This document shows, one piece after another, positions 37,690 to 43,452 of a stretch of 43,452 nt of DNA; the first letter of the stretch is position 1; every line of letters begins with the position of its first letter. The DNA is taken from assembly GCF_000376245.1 (NCBI RefSeq), contig NZ_AQXM01000045.1, forward strand, positions 1 to 43,452. The letters are read 5' to 3'. Position numbers and translations under genes: made by a program. The DNA comes from Acaricomes phytoseiuli DSM 14247. GTDB taxonomy: Bacteria > Actinomycetota > Actinomycetes > Actinomycetales > Micrococcaceae. The notes beneath the pieces were generated by a model. The model was not told the DNA's origin. It searched no databases and saw only the letters and a program-made list of their open reading frames with translations.

Positions 37690-37895
37690 TGCTTGGATGG
37701 CGATGGCGGAAGCCCCGGACTCACACCCGCACCGATCTGCGCCGCGCGAGTCCAGTTCCGCAACATCTCGAGATTCACGCCCAGCTTGCCAGCCACATAC
37801 GTGAACGCCGCCCAATCAGAGGAATAATCGGACCTCACCTCAGCTAGCAGCCGCAGCGCTCGTTCCCGAAACTCGGGCGGATATATTCGTGCCAT
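37690..37895 (-). pseudogene. IS3-type transposase OrfA remnant
   Basis: The frame starting ATG at 37895 encodes about 65 residues that match the N-terminal helix-turn-helix of IS3-family OrfA: IYPPEFRERALRLLAEVRS, then WAAFTYVAGKLGVNLEMLRNW. After residue about 65 the similarity is lost and the frame runs on through the tRNA 3' flank without family motifs; no OrfB follows. It is a truncated insertion-sequence relic lying about 100 bases beyond tRNA-Ala. Confidence 0.75.
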
Positions 37896-37899
37896 CGTC

Positions 37900-38099
37900 A
37901 AAATTCTCACAGGTAGAAATGTCGGAACAAAACCCAAAGCGAATCAATTTACCTATAGAAGTTTTCTTATTTTTATAGTGAAATTAAAGAGTATCGACTT
38001 GCATCACTGAAGATCATGTTCCCCTGAAACCCGGTCAGGCTGTGCTGGAGAGCGGCCAACGGGCGGGAGCGGTCCAGCAGGCAATACATTTGCGTCAAA
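37900..38099. other. AT-rich spacer without a gene
   Basis: A stretch with runs of A and T around 37940-38000, clearly poorer in GC than the flanks. I see no convincing gene; it is probably the former upstream region of the decayed sugar locus. Confidence 0.5.
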
Positions 38100-39141
38100 A
38101 TGGTGCGAGCTCCTTATCCCCGCAGAGCAACGCCAGCGCGTTTCAGGCGGTATGGACCTAGCCCGTATCTCGGCGTTATCTCCACCCCAGCTGCGGGGTG
38201 GCTCGGCACTCCCACGGTTGAAGACCACGCAATGGAACACACTTGCCATTCATTTGACCTCGACGAGCATCGAGCACACCGATACAAGGGTTCAACTCGG
38301 CTATCGCGATGAAGGGATCGGTCTCGAAGCCAGCGCGATCCTCAGTCACGGAAAAATCGGGCTACTACGCCAGCGGATCAGCATCCGTATGCTCAGGATG
38401 GCGTTTTTCATATCAATAACCTCAGCGTGGCGCTTCCCATCCCGGGGGAGGATACTGAAATTCTCGATACCACGGGACGTCATCTCAAAGAACGCACACC
38501 GTAGCGGCATGAACTCACCTTCAGAACCTATCTTTGTGAGAGCCGGCGGGGTGACTGGGAGCCGATGACATGGTTATTCCTGCAGCGAGAAGTCCCAGAT
38601 TCGGATTCGAAGAGGGGCTGGTGCATGCCATCCATCTAGCCTGGATTGGCAACCATCGTACCGCAGCGGAGTGCAGTACTGGCGGTGATGGCCTTTTCTG
38701 GGCTGGTGAGCTTTTCCAACCCAGTGAAATAATTCTGTATCCTGACGAGAGCCTCGGAATCTCTTGATCTTTCGGTTCCTGGGGTTGCGGCCTCTATGAA
38801 CTTTCCGCGCGGTTCCACGATGAATGGCGCTCGCACCGCAACATCCGAGAACGCCACGGGCGGTCACGCCAATACCTGGGAAGCCGTATATTTCGACCAC
38901 GATCTTCCCAAGCTTTTAGAACTCGCAGAGATAGCAGCAGAGATTGGTGTAGAGAGATTCGTTCTGGATGACGGTTCGCTCCGGCACCGCAAAAATCACG
39001 ATGCAGGGCTAAGCGATTGGTGTGTTGATGCTGCTGTATGGCCGGAGGGGCTGCACCCTTTGACTGATCGTGTTACCGAATTGGGAATGGAGTTCCGGTT
39101 ATGGGTGGGCTTGAAATGATCAATCCAGAAATCGACATGGC
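38100..39141 (+). pseudogene. GH36 alpha-galactosidase, decayed
   Basis: Consecutive pieces in different frames line up with the N-terminal domain and catalytic-barrel start of GH36 alpha-galactosidases. They are PAAGWLGTPTVEDH (about 38180-38230), then TRVQLGYRDEGIGLEASAIL (about 38288-38345), then INNLSVALPIPGEDTEILDT through a TAG stop to TFRTYLCESRRGDWEPMTW (38410-38580), HAIHLAWIGNHRTA (about 38620-38670), LYELSARFHDEWRSHRN after a TGA, and NTWEAVYFDHDLPKL with GVERFVLDDGSLRHRKNHDAG (38870-39000). The LWV-GLEMINPEIDMA motif near 39120 is frameshifted. At least three frameshifts and two stops are visible, and the rest of the barrel and C-terminus is missing. The catalytic-site aspartates of GH36 lie mostly beyond the retained part, so it cannot be functional. 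Confidence 0.85.
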
Positions 39142-39376
39142 GATTTTCTTCTACGCTGTTGCAGAAAATCTAGGTAACATAATTCTTGTCTCCGGGGTAG
39201 ACGTTGTGGTGACGATATCTAAAGAGTCACCGAAACAAGAAGCTGCTCTCACCTTCATCAATTTCCTCTTCCGTAAAGACATTATCGGACAGTTTGCAGC
39301 TGTGTAGACCATGATTCCGGCTGTCGAGGGCGCACAGCTAGCAGATGATCCGGCGCTTCAGTCTGTTGCACTTTAA
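39142..39376 (+). pseudogene. Sugar ABC transporter substrate-binding protein, C-terminal remnant
   Basis: Directly after the broken GH36 frame comes GVDVVVTISKESPKQEAALTFINFLF, typical of the C-terminal lobe of carbohydrate-binding proteins, then an in-frame TAG at 39305-39307, then TMIPAVEGAQLADDPALQS up to TAA at 39376. The N-terminal two-thirds, including any lipobox, is gone. The join to GH36 at about 39142 looks like a deletion junction. Confidence 0.72.
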
Positions 39377-39429
39377 GTTTATTATTCCAGTTTCCTTTTG
39401 GCTATAACTGCGACTTTTCTGACGAACAT

Positions 39430-39672
39430 TATCGCTCTTACTATTGCACCGGGGCTCAACGCTCGGGTGTGATCCCGGAATTTTTTCGAGGAATGCTTGT
39501 TCCCTATATACTTGCTATTCTTGTATCTGGTTACATTTTCCAGGAGCAATATAACACCGATTATCCGGTTGCGTTCGCATTCTATCTCATGGCAATGGCG
39601 CCGTTACTGATCGTATACATCTTCTCGTAGCGCTGGGTGATCTCCGGAGTTGTTCAAGGATTTATTAATTAG
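39430..39672 (+). pseudogene. Sugar ABC transporter permease (MalG-type), C-terminal remnant
   Basis: The frame reading LVPYILAILVSGYIFQEQYNTDYP and VAFAFYLMAMAPLLIVYIFS, then a TAG, then RWVISGVVQG up to TAG at 39670-39672, matches the end of carbohydrate permeases of the MalG family, where a Q normally precedes RWVISG. The TAG therefore looks like a CAG-to-TAG change. The rest of the permease is absent. It is on the same strand as the GH36 and binding-protein remnants. Confidence 0.68.
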
Positions 39673-39846
39673 TTTTACGACTCCACCCTTCCGTTTGCAA
39701 AAATATTCTCGAGCGGGTAAATGCCTTCGAATGCTCTGCTTTATAATCCGACAATTTCTTGGTAAAGTATTCAGAGTGCTTCGCGGAAATTTTCAGATCA
39801 ATGGTGCATTAAAGTGTGATGATGCTTGACCGATTGGGGTAATGTA
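39673..39846. other. AT-rich intergenic region before the amidotransferase gene
   Basis: About 170 bases, GC-poor, no coding frame. No clear TANNNT hexamer at the usual distance from the ATG at 39847. It forms the right margin of the decayed sugar locus. Confidence 0.5.
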
Positions 39847-40554
39847 ATGACTAGAGATGTGATCGCCATTAGGCATGTACTATTTGAGGATCTCGGACTG
39901 CTGGAGCCGTTACTTGAATCGCGGGGCTACCGCATTACGTACCTGAATGCCGGTGTTGATAAGATCAGCGCCGATACCGTACGCCGAGCAGACCTTCTAG
40001 TCGTTTTAGGAGGTCCGATCGGGGTTTACGATATCGATCGATACCCATTTCTTCGCGTCGAAAAGGAAGCTATCTCCGCACGACTGACTGAAGGCTTGCC
40101 GACGCTGGGCATCTGCCTTGGCGCGCAACTGCTCGCCGCCGCTCTGAGCGCACCAGTCAACGCGACCGGCCGCAAAGAGATCGGTTATGCGCCGCTCAGC
40201 ATTACCGGAGAAGGCCGGAAGTCGGTTCTTGCGCCCTTGGATGGTGTTCCGGTATTGCACTGGCATGGTGACCAATTCCAGATCCCGGACGGCGCCCGCC
40301 GGCTCGCAGAGACATCAGGTTTCCCGAACCAGGCTTTCGATCTCGGCCCGAACGTACTCGGTTTACAGTTCCACCTCGAAGCCGATCACAGGAAGCTCGA
40401 GCAGTGGCTTATCGGGCACGCACATGAACTTGCTGCTGAAGACATCGACCCTCGGCGGATCAGGGACGAAGCAGAAGCGTATGGTTCAGTGCTGGCCGAG
40501 GCCGCGCGGGGAGTCCTGGGTGATTGGCTGGATCATGCACTGGCAGGCTGGTAG
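39847..40554 (+). CDS. Class I glutamine amidotransferase (GMP-synthase-like domain)
   Basis: A 235-residue stand-alone amidotransferase. The nucleophile is C90 in LGICLGAQLLA; the partner residues are H176 and E178 in LQFHLEAD. The motif VVLGGPIGVYD (about 52-62) precedes it and LHWHGDQFQIP (137-147) is typical of the GATase1_GMPS-like group, which includes proteins annotated as gamma-glutamyl hydrolases of polyamine or amino-acid metabolism. There is no synthase partner domain or adjacent synthase gene, so the acceptor is unknown. The ATG at 39847 is used; a TTG at 39826 would add seven residues. It is intact although it borders the decayed region, and stops 16 bases from the convergent catalase. 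Confidence 0.85.
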   Translation: MTRDVIAIRHVLFEDLGLLEPLLESRGYRITYLNAGVDKISADTVRRADLLVVLGGPIGVYDIDRYPFLRVEKEAISARLTEGLPTLGICLGAQLLAAALSAPVNATGRKEIGYAPLSITGEGRKSVLAPLDGVPVLHWHGDQFQIPDGARRLAETSGFPNQAFDLGPNVLGLQFHLEADHRKLEQWLIGHAHELAAEDIDPRRIRDEAEAYGSVLAEAARGVLGDWLDHALAGW

Positions 40555-40570
40555 CAGCTCCCGCGCTGCG

Positions 40571-42058
40571 CTATTCAGCCGCTGCCGGGCGGTCTTCATC
40601 GCTCGGTTTTACAATCTGGGCCACGCGGTCACCTGTGGCCGGATCGATCTTGCGCCAGTACTCAACAGCTCGACCTAACACCCCGTCATGACGAATGCGT
40701 CCTAAGGCTCCGGCAACGGTATAGACGAGGTCTTCGCGCTCTTCAGCGGTAAAAATATCTCGTACAAGGGTGCCTGCTTGACCGAAGTCATCGTCTTCGC
40801 TGTGCAGCTCGTACGCGGCTCGGACTATTTCGGTGTCGGTTGCCCAGGATTCCTCAAGATCAGCGCCCTTATCCGACCAGGGGCGGTCGAAAGAATTGGG
40901 TGCGTACCGGGGAAGGTCACGCGTGTGATCGTACGTCATGGGCCCATCGAATTGATAAGTCTGCACGGGCGCTACGGGGCGATTGACGGGTAGTTGCATG
41001 AAGTTCGGGCCGATTCGGTAGCGTTGCGCATCACCATAGGCGAAGACCCTGCCCAGGAGCATTTTATCCGGTGACAGCCCGACGCCGGGCACGAGGTTGG
41101 CCGGGGAGAAAGCAGCCTGCTCGATTTGTGCGAAATGGTTTTCGGGGTTGGTGTCCAGGATGAGTTCACCGACGGGTATCAGCGGATAATCACGATGCGA
41201 CCAGGTCTTGGTGAGATCGAAAGGATTGAACCGGTAGGAAGCAGCTTCTTCGTCAGGCATCACCTGGACGCTGAAACTCCACCGGGGTGCATCCCCGGCT
41301 CTAATCGCTTCGAATAAATCGCGGCGGTGGAAGTCACTGTCTGTTCCAGAGAGCGCTTCGGCTTCGGAGTTACTTAGGTATTCCATCCCCTGCTGGGTGT
41401 GGAAATGGTATTTGATCCAGAAGCGTTCCCCACCGGCGTTAACCCACATAAAAGTATTGGAGCCGTATCCGTTCATATGCCTCCAGGTTCGCGGTAGTCC
41501 GCGTGGTCCCATGATGTAGGCGACTTGATGCGATGTTTCAGGGCTCAAACTGCAGAAGTCCCATTGCATAGTGGCATCACGTAACCCGGTATCGGGCTGC
41601 CGCTTCTGGCTTCGGATGAAATGCGGGAATTTCATTGGGTCGCGGACGAAGAAAATCGGCGTGTGATTTCCGACGATATCGAGATTTCCCTCGGAAGTAT
41701 AGAATTTCATAGAGAAGCCGCGGATATCGCGCCATGTGTCAGGGCTGCCGAGCTCTCCGGCTACGGTGGAGAACCGTACAAGGGCTTTTGTCGTGGTGTT
41801 CTTCTGGAAAACGGCAGCCCTGGTGAATGCTGAGACGTCTTCAGTGATAGTCAGCCTACCGAATGCGCTTGAACCTTTGGCATGGGGGAGTCGTTCCGGT
41901 ACATTTTGCCGGTTGAAGTGAGCCATCTGGTCCACGAAATGTCCATCGTGCAAAAAGATAGGCCCGTTAGGCCCCGCCGTGAGCGAGTTCTGATCGCTAG
42001 GAGCTGGTGCGCCCCATCCGGTAGTTGAGCCCGATTCTTCGGGGTGCATGCTGGGCAT
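40571..42058 (-). CDS. Catalase (monofunctional haem)
   Basis: A 495-residue small-subunit catalase that dismutates hydrogen peroxide. The distal haem residues are H59 in [13 protein letters not shown] and N131 in IVGNHTPIF; the proximal haem tyrosine is Y341 in [16 protein letters not shown]. The body is full length. The start is ATG at 42058 with AAGGAG six bases upstream; a TTG at 42085 would place the ribosome site inside the gene. It is downstream of the interrupted aminotransferase on the same strand, with a 173-base gap that can hold its promoter. Confidence 0.95.
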   Translation of the reverse strand: MPSMHPEESGSTTGWGAPAPSDQNSLTAGPNGPIFLHDGHFVDQMAHFNRQNVPERLPHAKGSSAFGRLTITEDVSAFTRAAVFQKNTTTKALVRFSTVAGELGSPDTWRDIRGFSMKFYTSEGNLDIVGNHTPIFFVRDPMKFPHFIRSQKRQPDTGLRDATMQWDFCSLSPETSHQVAYIMGPRGLPRTWRHMNGYGSNTFMWVNAGGERFWIKYHFHTQQGMEYLSNSEAEALSGTDSDFHRRDLFEAIRAGDAPRWSFSVQVMPDEEAASYRFNPFDLTKTWSHRDYPLIPVGELILDTNPENHFAQIEQAAFSPANLVPGVGLSPDKMLLGRVFAYGDAQRYRIGPNFMQLPVNRPVAPVQTYQFDGPMTYDHTRDLPRYAPNSFDRPWSDKGADLEESWATDTEIVRAAYELHSEDDDFGQAGTLVRDIFTAEEREDLVYTVAGALGRIRHDGVLGRAVEYWRKIDPATGDRVAQIVKPSDEDRPAAAE

Positions 42059-42231
42059 GTATTTCTCCTTAGTAGTAGCGTTCAATTCTTGGTAGTTCTC
42101 GAAGCGGATCTTGTCGAGGCAGAACCACTATGTTCAAGACCTGCGTATACGGCCTTGCGGGCCGCAACCTATCCCTCGGTCACTCCACCGAATGGCCTCG
42201 CAGGATGGCGAGGCAGGGGGCTCAGGCGCGG

Positions 42232-43212
42232 TCAGAGGCGAACGCGCAGAGCATCATCGATCACAGAAACCGTGTAACGGATATGTTCGTCGGTAGTCTG
42301 CAGAGTCGGCAGGAACCGGATCACATTTCCATCGCTCCCGGCAGTGAGCAGTAAAACACCGTGCTGAGCAGCACGCTCAGCGATCGTGGTGGCCAGTCCG
42401 CTCAGCGGCTCGGCAGTACCAGGGGCGCTCAGCTCGAAAGCGATCATTGCGCCCCGGCCTCGGATATCACCGATCACTGAATGAACTGCAGCGAGCCGTT
42501 CGAGTTCTGCCCGCAGCGTGGCACCGATCCGGTTTGCAGCAGTGAAGTATCCGCCGTGCTCCAGTTCATCGAATACCGCCAGAGCGGCCGCGATAGCGAC
42601 AGGGTTCCCGGCAAATGTACCTCCGAGACCACCGGCATGAGCAGCATCCATCATCTTGGCTCGCCCGGTAACGCCGGCTAGAGGAAGGCCGCCGGCTATA
42701 CCTTTGGCGGTCAGGATCAGATCGGGCACCAGCCCGAATTGCTCGGAGACGAACCAGCTCCCAGTACGGGCGATTCCGGTTTGAATCTCATCGGCTATGA
42801 ATACCACCCCATTTCGTGTAGCCCAGTCCTGGATCATCGGTAAATAACCATCGGCGGGCACGATAAAACCGCCCTCGCCCTGGATGGGCTCGGCAATGAC
42901 CGCAGCGAGATCTGCAACTCCGATGCGTTGCTCGAGATATCCGATGGTGCGTGCAGCAGCTTCTGCGCCGCTCAGCTGGTCCCGGTAGGGGTAGGAATTC
43001 GGCACACGGTATACATCGGGGGAGAACGGCCCGAAACCGCTGCCGTAGGGAATGGTTTTATGGTTCATGGCCATAGTGAGGTTAGTGCGGCCGTGAAAGG
43101 CATGATCCAGGGCAGCTACGGCGCGGCGGCCAGTGCTTTTACGGGCGATCTTGATCGCGTTTTCGACTGCTTCAGCACCGGAGTTGACGAAAGGGTCTGC
43201 TGCACGGATAGG
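42232..43212 (-). pseudogene. 4-aminobutyrate-type aminotransferase, 5' part cut off by an IS
   Basis: The retained 3' two-thirds (about 326 residues) of a class-III PLP aminotransferase of the GabT type. It begins within DPFVNSGAEAVENAIKIAR, continues through HAFHGRTNLTMA and GFGPFSPDVYRVP, contains FIADEIQTGIARTG and the PLP lysine in LTAKGIAGGLPLAGVTG, and ends in a normal TGA. The region coding for the first ~100 residues is missing: at 43212 the coding sequence meets the terminal sequence of an IS3-family element. The frame is otherwise clean, so the insertion is probably recent. Whether the 5' part survives beyond the element is outside the window. An internal ATG at 43074 exists but would remove essential N-terminal sequence. 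Confidence 0.85.
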
Positions 43213-43452
43213 TGACAGTCTCGGTTAGGCCGCCTTGGTGGCGGTTGGTGTCATGATCATCTCGTATTCGACGGGGGTCAGTCGGCCGAGGCTGGCCTGG
43301 CGTCGACGGCGGTGGTAGGTCCGCTCGATCCACTTCACGATCGCTGTCCGCAGTTGCTCACGGGTGGCCCAAGGGCGGCGGTCGAGGACGTTCTTCTGCA
43401 GCAGGGCGAAGAACGACTCCATGGCGGCGTTGTCGCCGGCGGCACCAACGCG
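43213..43452 (-). mobile_element. IS3-family insertion sequence, right end (partial)
   Basis: The terminus is about 43213, where the sequence changes from the aminotransferase gene to TGACAGTCTCGGTTAGG, which starts TGA as IS3-family ends do. The transposase reading frame begins 12 bases inside. The remainder of the element is beyond the window, so the other inverted repeat and the target duplication cannot be seen. Confidence 0.8.
43225..43452 (-). CDS. IS3-family transposase OrfB (integrase core), C-terminal part
   Basis: The last 75 residues of an rve-type transposase, open to the right edge. It reads RVGAAGDNAAMESFFALLQ, which contains the catalytic-glutamate neighbourhood of the DDE core (NAAMESF), then KNVLDRRPWATREQL, WIERTYHRRRRQASLG and LTPVEYE. 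The stop is TAA at 43225-43227. Only the C-terminus is visible; the element interrupts the aminotransferase gene. Confidence 0.88.
   Translation of the reverse strand, partial: RVGAAGDNAAMESFFALLQKNVLDRRPWATREQLRTAIVKWIERTYHRRRRQASLGRLTPVEYEMIMTPTATKAA

Overview
The window is high-GC DNA from an actinobacterium, most likely of the order Micrococcales (Micrococcaceae or a close relative). The evidence is a mycothiol glycosyltransferase gene (mshA), CIRCE-controlled groESL, paired guaB and GuaB-related genes, a GlsA-STAS-cNMP glutaminase, and many genes with no ribosome binding site whose start codon lies six bases after a TANNNT hexamer (leaderless transcription). The genus cannot be fixed from the sequence alone.

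Layout. 1-2236 (-) is the N-terminal part of a secreted surface protein with invasin-type Ig-like repeats. 2522-3745 (-) is mshA. 4238-8326 (+) is alr-tsaE-tsaB-rimI-tsaD, a cell-wall alanine racemase followed by the tRNA t6A modification genes. 8371-11764 holds a carboxylate-amine ligase, a shikimate-dehydrogenase-like oxidoreductase and a THUMP-like methyltransferase. 11799-14088 is groES-groEL with two CIRCE operators around its promoter and a strong terminator. 14115-18369 holds a DyP peroxidase, an acyltransferase-SGNH protein and a DUF389 membrane protein. 18614-21318 is guaB plus a GuaB-related gene. 21367-25674 holds the three-domain glutaminase, glpD and an overlapping orphan PTS EIIA. 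25728-33024 holds SURF1, a DUF3817 protein, guaA and a 1381-residue helicase-like protein with altered ATPase motifs. 33042-37423 holds a CpaB-like SAF protein, an FmdB zinc-ribbon protein, 5-formyltetrahydrofolate cyclo-ligase, galU, a GNAT acetyltransferase and a small membrane protein.

The core segment is bounded by a tRNA-Ala(CGC) gene at 37519-37594. Beyond it the character changes to AT-richer, decayed accessory DNA: an IS3-type OrfA remnant, a GH36 alpha-galactosidase broken by frameshifts and stops, and fragments of a sugar ABC transporter (binding protein, then permease). I read this as the wreck of an alpha-galactoside utilisation locus. It is followed by an intact class-I glutamine amidotransferase, a catalase, and a 4-aminobutyrate-type aminotransferase whose 5' part is cut off by an IS3-family element running off the right edge.

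Purine (guaB, guaA), redox (mshA, DyP, catalase) and translation-fidelity (tsaBDE, rimI) functions dominate. I did not find a clear new defence, biosynthetic or mobile system. The best candidates for something under-described are the degenerate helicase/nuclease-like protein next to guaA, the very regular leaderless start architecture, and the decayed sugar locus.
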